Source: Corynebacterium vitaeruminis DSM 20294 (GTDB lineage: Bacteria; Actinomycetota; Actinomycetes; Mycobacteriales; Mycobacteriaceae). From it: a stretch of 64,000 nucleotides of DNA. Each line of letters opens with the position of its first letter. Position 1 is the stretch's first letter. Location: NCBI RefSeq assembly GCF_000550805.1, contig NZ_CP004353.1:806001-870000 (forward strand), given 5' to 3'. The position numbers were made by a program, and so were the translations under genes. Positions 14,964 to 23,929 of the stretch are shown piece after piece. The notes below the pieces were generated by a model. It did not search any database. It was given only the letters and a program-made list of their open reading frames with translations, and was not told where the DNA came from.

Positions 14964-17039
14964 TTAGTAGCGAGGACCGTCGACGCCTGCCTGGTTGAGC
15001 ATGGGCACGTTCCAGATCGACTTCGGGATGCCGAAGGCGTCCACGAGCACCTCCGCCCACGGTGCGAGCGAGTCGACGAGGTCGCGAACCGCCGCGCGCG
15101 CCATGCGGATGCGCATGCTGGACAGGACGTTGTGCTCCTCGTACCAGCCGGCGTTCTCCACGATGGTGGACAGCGCGTAGAGGTCGCGGACCTGCTCGAG
15201 CACCTGGCGGGCAGGCGAGTTCTTGGGGAGCTTGCCCTCGGCCTCGACGAGCGACTGCAGCGCCAGCGACTCCATGCGGGCCCAACCGGCCGCGATGAGG
15301 TGATCCTGGGCCTTGTCCACCTCGATGGCGGCGTCCTCCAGGTCCAGCTTGCGGGCGGCACGCATGCGCCCTGCCAGCGACTTGAGGATCGACTGCGAGC
15401 GGTCCTCGAGGAGCGAGACCTGGTAGCCGGCGTGGAAGAGCGAGTTGTCGTTGCTGCGGCGCGCGGCGTCGAGCGCCGACTGGACCGTCTTGTGCAGCCC
15501 GGAACGGCGGCGGATGAGGTCGGAGACCTCGTCGAAGCCGTAGCGAACCATGTCGATGGTGGAGAGATCGCCCATGTCGCGGGCGTAGGCGGTGAGCATC
15601 TCCTTGCCCACCATTTGGATGAGCACGGTGTTGTCGCCCTCGAAGGTGGTGAACACGTCCGAGTCGGCCTTGAAGGTGGTCAGCAGGTTCTCCGCCATGT
15701 AGCCGGCGCCGCCGCAGGCCTCGCGGCACTCCTGGATGGTGCGGGTGGCGTGCCTAGTGGAGATGGCCTTGAGCCCCGCCGCCCAGCTCTCCAGCTCGCG
15801 GGAGGCGAGGAGCTGCTCCTCGGTGGGGTTGGCCAGGTCCAGGATGCCCTCGGCGATCTGGCGCTGCTGCTCGTAGAGCCGCGCGGTCACCTCGTTTTGC
15901 AGCAGCATGAGCGCGTAGGACTTCGCCAGCGGGATGAGCAGCCGCAGGCGGTGCGAGCGGTGCTCGATGAGGCGCTTCTCCGGCGCGTCGCCGCCGGGGG
16001 AGAACTGCCTGCGCTGCGTGGCGTAGCGCACCGCGATGTCCAGGGAGGTGCGGGTCGCCGCGTTCGCCGCGCCGCCCACCGCGATGCGCCCGCGGATGAG
16101 CGTGGAGAGCATGGTGAAGAAGCGGCGGTTCTTCGACTCGATGGGGGAGGTGTAGTTGCCGGCCTCGTCGACGTCGCCGAAGCGGTTGAGCAGGTTCTCG
16201 CGCGGGATGCGCACGTTGTCGAAGGACAGGGTGCCGTTGTCCACGCCGAGCAGGCCGCCCTTACGGCCGTGATCGCCGATGGTCACGCCCGGCATCGGGT
16301 TGTGGTTCTCGTCGCGGATCGGGACGACGAGGCAGTGCACGCCGTGGGACTCCGCCACGCCCGGCGTGTAGAGCTGCGCGAACACGGCCGCGATCTGGCC
16401 GTGGCGGGCGGCGTTGCCTAGGAAGACCTTCATTGCCGACGGGGTCGGGCTGTTGATGATGAACTCCTGGGTCTCCGGGTCGTAGGTCGCCGTGGTCTGC
16501 AGCTGGGCGACGTTGGAGCCGTGGCCGATTTCGGTCATGGCGTAGACGCCCATGAGCTCGAGGTCCATCGTCGGCTTGATGTAGTGGCGGTGGCGCTCGG
16601 TGCCGAGGTTATCGATGGCACCGCCCCACAGGCCCCACTGGACACCAGCCTTGACCATCGCCGAGAGGTCGGCGTGGCCCAGGGTCTCGAGCCCGATGAC
16701 CGCGCGGTCCGGCTTGCCGGAGCCGCCGTTCGCGCGGGAGAAGGAGTCGTAGGAGTAGCCCGCGTCGCGGAAGCGCTCGAGCACGGGCAGGAGCGCGTCG
16801 CGCATGTCGTCGATGGTGCCGTCGAGCTTGGGCAGGAAGAAGGAATCGTCGAGCATCTCGCGGATGTCCTCGCGCAGCTCGCCGAACTGCCCGTCCAGGA
16901 TCTTGCGGAGGTCCTCGGCGGCCTGCGCGTCCGGGGTGGTGGGAAGAGGGCTCGGGATGTGGATGTCCTTGGAGGGGGCCGGAGCCTTGGGTTGTGCCTG
17001 GGCCTTGGAGGTTGCCCGGGACCTGATGGTGCTAGTCAT
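14964..17039 (-). CDS. fadE5: Acyl-CoA dehydrogenase/oxidase-like enzyme, FadE5 type
   Basis: 691 residues, longer than ordinary acyl-CoA dehydrogenases (about 390) and of the acyl-CoA-oxidase-like layout with an extra C-terminal helical domain. YAMTEIGHGSNVA and FLGNAARHGQIAAVFAQL (FAD/substrate region), RFFTMLSTLIRGRIAVGG, and CREACGGAGYMAENL then TTFEGDNTVLIQMVGKEML with the likely catalytic Glu are visible. It makes trans-2-enoyl-CoA from acyl-CoA. The neighbouring fadA2, fabG4 and htdX-like genes reproduce the M. tuberculosis Rv0241c-Rv0244c set, which supports the FadE5 name. AAGGAG precedes ATG 17039. Confidence 0.85.
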   Translation of the reverse strand: MTSTIRSRATSKAQAQPKAPAPSKDIHIPSPLPTTPDAQAAEDLRKILDGQFGELREDIREMLDDSFFLPKLDGTIDDMRDALLPVLERFRDAGYSYDSFSRANGGSGKPDRAVIGLETLGHADLSAMVKAGVQWGLWGGAIDNLGTERHRHYIKPTMDLELMGVYAMTEIGHGSNVAQLQTTATYDPETQEFIINSPTPSAMKVFLGNAARHGQIAAVFAQLYTPGVAESHGVHCLVVPIRDENHNPMPGVTIGDHGRKGGLLGVDNGTLSFDNVRIPRENLLNRFGDVDEAGNYTSPIESKNRRFFTMLSTLIRGRIAVGGAANAATRTSLDIAVRYATQRRQFSPGGDAPEKRLIEHRSHRLRLLIPLAKSYALMLLQNEVTARLYEQQRQIAEGILDLANPTEEQLLASRELESWAAGLKAISTRHATRTIQECREACGGAGYMAENLLTTFKADSDVFTTFEGDNTVLIQMVGKEMLTAYARDMGDLSTIDMVRYGFDEVSDLIRRRSGLHKTVQSALDAARRSNDNSLFHAGYQVSLLEDRSQSILKSLAGRMRAARKLDLEDAAIEVDKAQDHLIAAGWARMESLALQSLVEAEGKLPKNSPARQVLEQVRDLYALSTIVENAGWYEEHNVLSSMRIRMARAAVRDLVDSLAPWAEVLVDAFGIPKSIWNVPMLNQAGVDGPRY

Positions 17040-17078
17040 GGTGTTCTCCTTAGAGTTTCGGGGTAGGGGTATGAAGTT

Positions 17079-18377
17079 CTAGGCCTCGAGGATGGCGGTG
17101 ATGCCCTGGCCGCCCGCGGCGCAGATGGAGATGAGGGTGCGGCCGCCGCCGTTTTCGGCAAGTGTCTTCGCAGCGGTGGCAAGGATGCGCGCGCCGGTGG
17201 CGGCGAACGGGTGCCCGGCGGCCAGCGAGGAGCCCTTCACGTTGAGCTTGGCCGTGTCGATGGGGCCGAGCGCGGCGTCGAGGCCGAGGCGGGTGCGGCA
17301 GTACTCGTCGGACTCCCACGCGCTGGTGGTGGCCAGGACCTGGGAGGCGAAGGCCTCGTGGATCTCGTAGAAGTCGAAGTCCTGGAGGGTGAGCCCGTTG
17401 CGGGCCAGGAGGCGGGGGACCGCGTAGGTCGGGGCCATGAGCAGCCCGTCGGGGCCGTGGATGTAGTCCACCGCGGCGGTCTCGGAGTCGACGAGGTAGG
17501 CCAGCGGCGTAAGCCCGTGGGCCGCGGCGAACTCCTCGGTGCCGAGCAGCGCCACGGAGGCGCCGTCGGTCAGCGGGGTGGAGTTGCCGGCGGTCATCGT
17601 GGCCTGCGCGCCGTGGTCGATGGCGTCCTGCTTGCCGAAGACCGGCTTCAGCTTACCCAGGGATTCCATCGTCGCGTCGGCGCGGAGGTTGGTGTCCCTG
17701 GTGACGCCGAGGAAGGGGGTGATGAGGTCGGTGAAGAACCCGGCCTCGTAGGCGGCGGCGAGGTTGCGGTGGGAGGCGAGCGCGAGCTCGTCCTGCGCCT
17801 CGCGGGTGATGCCGAACTCGCGCGCGGTGATGGCGGCGTGCTCGCCCATGGATAGCCCCGTCCGCGGCTCCGAGTTGGCGGGCTGCTCGGGGGCGAGCTG
17901 GCCGGGGCGGATGCTGCCCACGAGCTTCAGGCGCGCGGTGGCGCTGCGGGCGTTGGAGAGCTTGATGAGCGTGCGGCGCAGCTGGTCGCCGACGGCGAGC
18001 GGGGCGTCGGAGATGGTGTCGGTGCCGCCCGCGAGGGCGGAGTCGTAGCGGCCAGCGGCGATGCCGTCGGCCACGAGGACGGTGGCGGCCAGCCCCGTGC
18101 CGCAGGCCTGCTGGACGTCGATCGCCGGGGTGGTGGGGGCCAGCGCGGAGCCGAGCACGGACTCGCGGGTGAGGTTGAAGTCACGGGAGTGCTTGATCAC
18201 GGCACCCGCGGCGACCATGCCGAGCTCGAGGTCCTGGAGGCCGTAGCGGGCGACGAGCCCGTCGATGGCGGAGGTGAGCAGGTCCTGGTTGGACGCGTTG
18301 GCGTACTCGCGGTTGGAGCGCGCGAAGGGGGTGCGGTTGCCGCCGAGGATGGCGACTCTACGAGACGTGGTGTTCAT
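17079..18377 (-). CDS. fadA2: Acetyl-CoA acetyltransferase (thiolase), FadA2 type
   Basis: 432 residues. Thiolase I/II fold with nucleophile Cys92 in QQACGTGL, YEIHEAFA (His), GHPFAATGAR and a second catalytic Cys in CAAGGQG. It cleaves or condenses 3-oxoacyl-CoA with CoA/acetyl-CoA. It lies 39 bp upstream of the fadE5-like gene on the same strand, so the two are one operon; AAAGGAG precedes ATG 18377. Divergent partners fabG4 and htdX supply the reductase and dehydratase/hydratase, so together the four genes can cover all steps of one round of fatty acyl-CoA breakdown or, in reverse, elongation. Confidence 0.9.
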   Translation of the reverse strand: MNTTSRRVAILGGNRTPFARSNREYANASNQDLLTSAIDGLVARYGLQDLELGMVAAGAVIKHSRDFNLTRESVLGSALAPTTPAIDVQQACGTGLAATVLVADGIAAGRYDSALAGGTDTISDAPLAVGDQLRRTLIKLSNARSATARLKLVGSIRPGQLAPEQPANSEPRTGLSMGEHAAITAREFGITREAQDELALASHRNLAAAYEAGFFTDLITPFLGVTRDTNLRADATMESLGKLKPVFGKQDAIDHGAQATMTAGNSTPLTDGASVALLGTEEFAAAHGLTPLAYLVDSETAAVDYIHGPDGLLMAPTYAVPRLLARNGLTLQDFDFYEIHEAFASQVLATTSAWESDEYCRTRLGLDAALGPIDTAKLNVKGSSLAAGHPFAATGARILATAAKTLAENGGGRTLISICAAGGQGITAILEA

Positions 18378-18433
18378 GGGAAACTCCTTTTGCCTACAAA
18401 AAGACTATGGCGCAGATCACGTTTTCTTGATAG

Positions 18434-18444
18434 TGTAGTCTACA
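18434..18444. promoter_or_regulatory. Palindrome in the fadA2/fabG4 divergent promoter region
   Basis: TGTAG-T-CTACA lies near the middle of the 191-bp intergenic region; other AT-rich words (TGTACATAC) follow. It may bind a TetR-type fatty-acid regulator, but no regulator gene adjoins. Confidence 0.4.
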
Positions 18445-18568
18445 TCACGATCGGTCATCATGTACATACTCTTTTTCCGCGGCGCGAGCGGGGCGCGGTG
18501 TGATAATGCACGCCGAGCCGAAACCCGCACCAGGGCCGCGGCAAGGAATCAAGAAAGGACCAGCCACC

Positions 18569-19903
18569 ATGGCAAAGGCAGGAATGCTGGAGAACCTCAT
18601 CAACTCCCCCGTCGCTGGCAAGCTCGGCGTGCCCCAGGGCGAGGAGCTGCGCCGCTACGCCCCGGGCCAGCCCGCCCTCGACGGCCCCGCGGTGATCTGC
18701 GGCTCCGGCCGCTACGCGGCGGACCTTGAGGGCCTGCTCGCCCAGGACTACGAGTTCATCTCGGCCAACGCTGACACCCCGCGCGCCGCCATCGTCCTCG
18801 ACGCCACCGGCATCGGCAGGCCCGAGGACCTCCACGAGCTCTTCGACGCGCTTAACCCCCAGATGCGCAAGCTGCGCCCGTGCGCCCGCGTGGTGGTCCT
18901 AGGTATCACCCCTGAGCTGCTCACCGGGCCCGAGAACACGGACGCGCGGATCTGCCAGCGCGCCCTCGAGGGGTTCACGCGCTCGCTGGCCAAGGAGCTG
19001 CGCCGCGGCGCCACCGCCCAGCTGGTCTACCTCGCGCCGGGCACTGAGCTTTCCCAGGCCGAGTCGACGCTGCGCTTCCTCCTGTCCGGCAAGTCCGCCT
19101 TCGTCGACGGTCAGGTCATCCGGGTCGGCGGGGCAGCGGCCCCCGCCCCCGAGAGCTGGGACAAGCCGCTGGTGGGCAGGCTCGCCGTGGTCACCGGGTC
19201 CGCGCGCGGCATCGGAAAGACCATGGCGGAGGTGCTCGCTCGCGACGGCGCGAGCGTGATCTGCGTCGACGTGCCCGCCGCCGGCGAGGCGCTCACCCAG
19301 ACGGCCAACTCCGTGAAGGGAACCGCCCTCACCCTCGACGTCACCGACCCCCGGGCCGCCACCGTCATCGCCGAGCACGCGAAGGCACGCTACGGGCGCA
19401 AGATCGACGTCCTCGTCCACAACGCCGGTGTCACCCGCGACAAGCTGCTGGTCAACATGGACGAAAAGATGTGGGCGATGGTCCAAAACATCAACCTCGT
19501 CGCCCCCGTGCGCATCACCGAGGGGCTGATCGAGTCCGGCCAGCTGGCGGAGAACCCCGCGATCATCGGCGTATCCTCCATCGCCGGCATCGCGGGCAAC
19601 CGCGGCCAGACCAACTACGCCACCACCAAGGCGGGCATGATCGGGCTGGTGGACTCGCTGAAGGACGCCTTCGCCGAGCGCGGCGGCACCATCAATGCCG
19701 TGGCCCCCGGCTTCATCGAGACCGCCATGACCGCGGCCATGCCCACCCTACCTAGGGAGGTCGGCCGGAAGTCCTGCTCGCTGAAGCAGGGCGGGCAGAC
19801 CATCGATGTCGCCGAGACGGTCGCCTACCTCGCCGCGCCCTCGTCCCGCGCCGTTACCGGCAACGTCATCCGCGTCTGCGGCCAGTCGATCATGGGGGCC
19901 TAG
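18569..19903 (+). CDS. fabG4: 3-oxoacyl-ACP/CoA reductase, high-molecular-weight FabG4 type
   Basis: 444 residues, close to the 454 of M. tuberculosis FabG4. An N-terminal flavodoxin-like domain (about 1-195) precedes a classical SDR domain with TGSARGIGKT (cofactor loop), NAG (in HNAGVTRDKLL), Ser in GVSSIAG and the YxxxK pair in NYATTKAGM. It reduces 3-oxoacyl thioesters with NADH. ATG 18569 is chosen because AAAGGA sits 10 bp upstream and the family starts here; a longer frame from 18500 lacks support. It precedes htdX by 2 bp. Confidence 0.88.
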   Translation: MAKAGMLENLINSPVAGKLGVPQGEELRRYAPGQPALDGPAVICGSGRYAADLEGLLAQDYEFISANADTPRAAIVLDATGIGRPEDLHELFDALNPQMRKLRPCARVVVLGITPELLTGPENTDARICQRALEGFTRSLAKELRRGATAQLVYLAPGTELSQAESTLRFLLSGKSAFVDGQVIRVGGAAAPAPESWDKPLVGRLAVVTGSARGIGKTMAEVLARDGASVICVDVPAAGEALTQTANSVKGTALTLDVTDPRAATVIAEHAKARYGRKIDVLVHNAGVTRDKLLVNMDEKMWAMVQNINLVAPVRITEGLIESGQLAENPAIIGVSSIAGIAGNRGQTNYATTKAGMIGLVDSLKDAFAERGGTINAVAPGFIETAMTAAMPTLPREVGRKSCSLKQGGQTIDVAETVAYLAAPSSRAVTGNVIRVCGQSIMGA

Positions 19904-19905
19904 TC

Positions 19906-20817
19906 ATGGAGTACACCACCCTTCCCGCGATCCCGGCCCTGTCCAAGGAGTACCGCACGGTCGCCCTCGACCGGGTCCCCGGCCTCGGCACGAAGCGATC
20001 GGGGAAGACCGACCACGAACGCGGTTTCGCCGTCGAGGGCGTGCGGGTCGACCCCGACCACCTGGCCGCCTACAACCGCGCCGTCGGCTTCCGCACGACC
20101 AACGAGCTGCCCCTGACCTACCCGTTCGTCCTCGGCTTCCCCCTGGTCATCCACACCATGGCGGCGCCCGGGTTCCCCTTCGCCGCGATGGGAGCGGTGC
20201 ACGTCTCCAACGAGATCGAGCAGCGCCGCGGAGTCGGCATCGACGAGGAGTTCACCCTCCGCGCCCACGCCACCAACCTCCGCGCGCACCGCAAGGGCCT
20301 GCTCGTCGACATGATCACCGAGCTCCTCGTCGACGGCGAGGCCGTGTGGACGCAGACCTCCACCTTCCTCGGCCTCGGCGCCCGGCTCTCCTCGGACGCC
20401 GACCTGGCCGTGAAGGACCGCGGCGAGCAGCGCGGCACCCGCCTCGAGGCGCCCGAGCTGCCGAAGAGTCAGGCGCACACCGCACAGTGGGAGGTGACCC
20501 GGGGCGACGTCGACGCCTACGCCACGGCCAGCGGCGACAAGAACCCCGTGCACACCAGCGTGATCGGGGCGAAGGCCTTCGGCTTCCCCGGCGTCATCGC
20601 CCACGGCATGTTCACCGCCGCGAAGATGCTCACCCTCCTCGAGGGCCGCGTATCCGGGCACGTGCGCCACACCGTGGACTTCGCCCGCCCCGTGGTGGTT
20701 CCCGCGCGGATCAGCTGCTGGGCAACCCGCACGCCGGACGGCTCCTGGCAGCTGCAGGTGCGCAAGGCGAAAAGCCCCGAAAAGCTGCACGCGCACGCGC
20801 TGCTCGAACAGCTGTAG
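19906..20817 (+). CDS. htdX: MaoC-like 3-hydroxyacyl dehydratase, HtdX type
   Basis: 303 residues forming a double hot-dog fold: a degenerate N-terminal half (PLTYPFVLGFPLVIHTMAAP) and a catalytic C-terminal half with YATASGDKNPVHTS and GFPGVIAHGMFTAAKML, which holds the Asp/His hydratase pair. It interconverts trans-2-enoyl and 3-hydroxyacyl thioesters. Its start is 2 bp after the fabG4 stop, so translation is coupled. An inverted pair of the dispersed motif follows 5 bp later and probably ends transcription. Confidence 0.87.
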   Translation: MEYTTLPAIPALSKEYRTVALDRVPGLGTKRSGKTDHERGFAVEGVRVDPDHLAAYNRAVGFRTTNELPLTYPFVLGFPLVIHTMAAPGFPFAAMGAVHVSNEIEQRRGVGIDEEFTLRAHATNLRAHRKGLLVDMITELLVDGEAVWTQTSTFLGLGARLSSDADLAVKDRGEQRGTRLEAPELPKSQAHTAQWEVTRGDVDAYATASGDKNPVHTSVIGAKAFGFPGVIAHGMFTAAKMLTLLEGRVSGHVRHTVDFARPVVVPARISCWATRTPDGSWQLQVRKAKSPEKLHAHALLEQL

Positions 20818-20822
20818 CGTCA

Positions 20823-20863
20823 CCGTAGGCGTCGGCAAGCACGCTGCTTTACGACGCCTACGG
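20823..20863 (+). terminator. Hairpin from an inverted pair of the dispersed motif behind htdX
   Basis: CCGTAGGCGTCGGCAAGC and GCTTTACGACGCCTACGG pair with mismatches around a short ACGCT loop. Mutations in the two arms are not compensatory in the core (GGC against TAC). Confidence 0.65.
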
Positions 20864-20934
20864 CGGGCTGAACGGCGGGTTTCACTTTCGCCAACGAAAC
20901 CTCGTGCTTAAAAGGGGAAATGAGTCGCAACTGG

Positions 20935-20963
20935 TTGCGTTCACCGGGCGCGCTGCCTATGGT
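20935..20963 (+). promoter_or_regulatory. Promoter candidate for the amino-acid ABC operon
   Basis: TTGCGT (20935-20940), exactly 17 bp, then TATGGT (20958-20963). A transcript starting near 20970 would have a leader of about 317 nt. Confidence 0.55.
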
Positions 20964-20969
20964 TAGAGC

Positions 20970-21286
20970 CATCATAAGCATGATAGAGGCGCGGCCAACA
21001 TCAGTAGCTTTCCGTTATATATGGTGCGCTAGGGAGCACGGGGAAGCGAAAGGGGAGGCCGCCGAGGAGGCGCCGGGGCGACCTAGGCTGCGGGCTTCCG
21101 GGCCAGTGGACAACATCTGCTGGACTGTCGCTGTGAAGCGGAGAGCTGTCATGACACGTGCGGAAATCGTGTGGAGTCATGAATCTCATGGCTCCTTATT
21201 TTTTGGGGCTACCGGCTTCAGGCTTATGGGATCTATTGTCCATGCAGCACCCACATGCATCACCGAAATAGAAGAAGGAAGTCCTC
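20970..21286 (+). promoter_or_regulatory. Long leader with alternative stems before the amino-acid ABC operon
   Basis: No convincing gene is present. GTGC/GCAC (21024-21039) forms a hairpin; CTAGG (21029-21033) can pair with CCTAG (21082-21086), and GGAAGC (21042-21047) with GCTTCC (21094-21099); these two pairings cross, giving a pseudoknot or mutually exclusive folds. An imperfect hairpin at about 21149-21182 (TCATGACACG against CGTG/TCATGA) is followed by six T at 21199-21204, like an attenuator. I cannot match it to a known riboswitch class. Confidence 0.5.
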
Positions 21287-22156
21287 ATGAAGAAGTTTCT
21301 GACCAGCGTCCTGGCCGTCGGCATGGCGGTGAGCCTCGCGGCCTGCAGCGCCACCGACAGCTCCTCCAGCTCGAGCAACGCGGGCGCGACCGGCTCCGGC
21401 GTGGAGGACGGCGTGCTCACCGTCGCCATGGAGGCCGCCTACGCCCCGTACAACTGGGCCCAGCCGACCGATGCCAACGGCGCGGTGAAGATGAAGGACT
21501 CGGAGCTCTACGCCAACGGCTACGACGTCATGACCGCCAAGAAGATCGCCGAGGCCAACAACTGGAAGCTCGAGATCAAGCAGCTGGACTGGGATTCCCT
21601 CATCCCTGCCGTCCAGTCGGGCACCGTCGACGCCGTCATCGCCGGCCAGTCCATGACCGCCGAGCGCGAGCAGGAGGTCGACTTCGCGGGCCCGTACCTG
21701 TACGCCGACATCGTCGTGCTCACCAAGAAGGACAGCAAGTACGCCAGCGCCAAGGGGCTATCCGACCTCTCCGGCGGCAAGGTGACCAGCCAGACCGGCA
21801 CCATCTGGTACGACACCCTCATCCCGCAGATCCCGAACGCCAACCGTCAGTCCGCCGCCGAGAGCGCGCCGGCCATGCTCATGGCGCTCGAGACGGGCCA
21901 GGTCGACTACGTGGTCACCGACATGCCCACCGCCGAGGGCGCCATCGTCGCCTACCCGGACATGCAGATCGTCGACCTCTCTGGCGGCGACAACTTCCAG
22001 GTCTCCGACGAGGACGTCAACATCGGCGTGTCCGTGCGCAAGGGCAACACCGAGCTCAAGGACAAGATCGACGCCTACCTCAAGACGCAGACGAAGGACG
22101 ACTTCAACGCGCAAATGGCCGAGGCCGTGAAGATCCAGCCGCTCGAGCACAACTAG
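21287..22156 (+). CDS. Polar amino-acid ABC transporter, substrate-binding lipoprotein
   Basis: 289 residues. A lipoprotein signal ends in SLAAC (Cys20), then a Ser-rich linker and a periplasmic-binding-protein type II fold (SBP_bac_3): GVLTVAMEAAYAPYNW, GYDVMTAKKIAE, LDWDSLIPAVQSGTVDAVIAGQSMTAEREQEVDFAGPY and a C-terminal NIGVSVRKGN. It captures a polar amino acid, perhaps glutamate, glutamine, arginine or histidine, outside the membrane. It is first in a three-gene operon with permease and ATPase. The long upstream leader suggests control at the RNA level. Confidence 0.9.
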   Translation: MKKFLTSVLAVGMAVSLAACSATDSSSSSSNAGATGSGVEDGVLTVAMEAAYAPYNWAQPTDANGAVKMKDSELYANGYDVMTAKKIAEANNWKLEIKQLDWDSLIPAVQSGTVDAVIAGQSMTAEREQEVDFAGPYLYADIVVLTKKDSKYASAKGLSDLSGGKVTSQTGTIWYDTLIPQIPNANRQSAAESAPAMLMALETGQVDYVVTDMPTAEGAIVAYPDMQIVDLSGGDNFQVSDEDVNIGVSVRKGNTELKDKIDAYLKTQTKDDFNAQMAEAVKIQPLEHN

Positions 22157-22201
22157 TGCGGCCTGGCACGAGCTGGAACGCGAAAGAAGTGAGCTAATTA
22201 C

Positions 22202-23041
22202 ATGCTGGCACAACTCTGGCAAGACATCCTCACCCTGTTGGAGGACTACGGCCCCACCTACGGCAAGGGCATCCTCAGCACGCTGGTGCTGGCGATCGTG
22301 GCCACGTTCTTCGGCTGCGTGATCGGGTTCGTCTGCGGCATGCTGCAGACGATCCCGCACGAGAAGACCGACCCGGTGTGGAAGCGCGTCATCCTGTGGA
22401 TCGTGCGCGCGATCATCCGCGTCTACGTCGAGCTCTTCCGCGGCACGCCGATGATCCTGCAGGCCGTGTTCATCTTCTACGGCCTGCCGTACTTCTCCAA
22501 CAACGCGTTCCAGTTCACCAACCTCTGGGCCGTGTCCATCGCCGTGGTGTCCATCAACACCGGCGCCTACATCGCGGAGTCGGTCCGCGGCGGCATCTTC
22601 TCCGTCGACCCGGGCCAGATGGAGGGCGCCCGCGCGATCGGCATGACGCACGTCCAGGCGATGCGCCAGGTCGTGCTGCCGCAGGCGCTGCGCAACATCC
22701 TCCCGCAGATCGGCAACAACTTCATCATCAACATCAAGGACTCTTCGGTGATGTTCATCATCGGCTTCTCCGAGTTCTTCTCCGTCCACCGCATGGTCTC
22801 CGGCGCCGTGTTCAAGTACTTCCCGTCGGCGACGATCGAGATGCTGGGCTACCTGACGCTCACGCTGGTCTCCTCCATCCTCCTGCGCTGGTTCGAGCGC
22901 CGCCTGGACGGCAAGGACGCCTACGAGCTGCATAACGCGCCGGGCGCGAAGAGCGAGTACGAGCTGATGAACGACGACAAGCTGGTCATGGCCGCGGGCA
23001 ACTACACGTTCCCCGACAAGGCCGAGCGAAAGGGCAAGTGA
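22202..23041 (+). CDS. Amino-acid ABC transporter permease (HisMQ family)
   Basis: 279 residues with about five membrane segments. The hallmark EAA loop of this family reads [27 protein letters not shown], and [12 protein letters not shown] is the conserved segment near the N-terminus. A single permease is encoded, so it likely works as a homodimer. Its stop overlaps the ATG of the ATPase gene (TGATG), showing coupled translation. The C-terminal 40 residues form a soluble tail. Confidence 0.9.
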   Translation: MLAQLWQDILTLLEDYGPTYGKGILSTLVLAIVATFFGCVIGFVCGMLQTIPHEKTDPVWKRVILWIVRAIIRVYVELFRGTPMILQAVFIFYGLPYFSNNAFQFTNLWAVSIAVVSINTGAYIAESVRGGIFSVDPGQMEGARAIGMTHVQAMRQVVLPQALRNILPQIGNNFIINIKDSSVMFIIGFSEFFSVHRMVSGAVFKYFPSATIEMLGYLTLTLVSSILLRWFERRLDGKDAYELHNAPGAKSEYELMNDDKLVMAAGNYTFPDKAERKGK

Positions 23042-23775
23042 TGAGCACCCCGATCATTGAGGTCAAGGACCTGCGCAAGAGCTTCGGCAAGAACGAGGTC
23101 TTAAAGGGCGTGGACTTCGAGGTCCACCCCGGCGACGTGACCTGCATTCTGGGGGCGTCCGGCTCCGGCAAGTCCACGCTGCTTCGCTGCATCAACATGC
23201 TGGAGACCGCCACCGGCGGCGAGATCCTCTTCCACGGGGAGAACATCCGCGCCCGCTCGGTCGACCCCAACAAGTACCGCTCCAAGGTGGGCATGGTGTT
23301 CCAGAGCTTCAACCTCTTCAACAACATGTCGATCCTGAAGAACTGCATGGTGGGCCAGCAGACGGTGCTCGGCCGCTCCAAGGAGGAGGCGGAGGAGAAG
23401 GCGCGCTACTACCTGGAGAAGGTAGGCATGCTGCCGTACATCAACGCCAAGCCACGGCAGATCTCCGGCGGCCAGAAGCAGCGCGTGGCCATCTCCCGCG
23501 CGCTCGCCATGGACCCCGAGGTGCTGCTCTTCGACGAGCCGACCTCCGCGCTCGACCCCGAGATGGTCGGCGAGGTCATCGCCGTCATGAAGGGGCTCGC
23601 CGAGGAGGGCATGACCATGCTCGTGGTCACCCACGAGATGGGCTTTGCCCGCACCGTCGCGAAGAACGTCGTGTTCATGTCCGACGGCAAGATCGAGGAG
23701 CAGGGAACCCCGCAGGAGTTCTTCGAGCACCCCACCCGCGAACGCACCCGCGAGTTCCTCGCCCGCTACCTCTAG
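23041..23775 (+). CDS. Amino-acid ABC transporter ATPase (GlnQ-like)
   Basis: 244 residues. Walker [11 protein letters not shown]-loop VFQSFNLF, signature [15 protein letters not shown], Walker [14 protein letters not shown] and H-loop VVTHEMGFA are all intact. It powers uptake by the binding protein and permease encoded upstream. ATG 23041 overlaps the previous stop; a GTG three bases earlier is possible. The operon ends with a copy of the dispersed motif and a strong terminator. Confidence 0.93.
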   Translation: MSTPIIEVKDLRKSFGKNEVLKGVDFEVHPGDVTCILGASGSGKSTLLRCINMLETATGGEILFHGENIRARSVDPNKYRSKVGMVFQSFNLFNNMSILKNCMVGQQTVLGRSKEEAEEKARYYLEKVGMLPYINAKPRQISGGQKQRVAISRALAMDPEVLLFDEPTSALDPEMVGEVIAVMKGLAEEGMTMLVVTHEMGFARTVAKNVVFMSDGKIEEQGTPQEFFEHPTRERTREFLARYL

Positions 23776-23777
23776 CC

Positions 23778-23799
23778 TTCGCTTTCCGACGCCTATCGG
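23778..23799 (-). repeat. Dispersed GTCGACAAGC motif, degenerate intergenic copy
   Basis: TTCGCTTTCCGACGCCTATCGG begins 3 bp behind the ATPase stop, reverse orientation. Confidence 0.6.
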
Positions 23800-23804
23800 C
23801 ACCC

Positions 23805-23833
23805 AACCCCAGCCCCTTGAGCTGGGGTTTTAT
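23805..23833 (+). terminator. Rho-independent terminator of the amino-acid ABC operon
   Basis: AACCCCAGC-CCCTTGA-GCTGGGGTT followed by TTATCTTTT. Confidence 0.92.
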
Positions 23834-23929
23834 CTTTTATTAGCTCCTTAGGGTGTGGGGGGTGGCATTCACAGGTTGGGGTGGCATGATGGTTGGAGTC
23901 TTCAAGGAGAAAGGGTACGTAAGGGGACC

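Noticed and set aside
20508..20528. GACGTCGACGCCTACGCC in htdX resembles half of the dispersed oligomer
   Set aside because: It encodes the conserved DVDAYA of the MaoC active-site region and lacks the AAGC part; counted as protein-driven coincidence.
20920..21286. A coding frame (from ATG 20920) through the leader of the amino-acid ABC operon
   Set aside because: No ribosome site, no family motifs, and it runs out of frame into the lipoprotein gene; a structured leader fits better.
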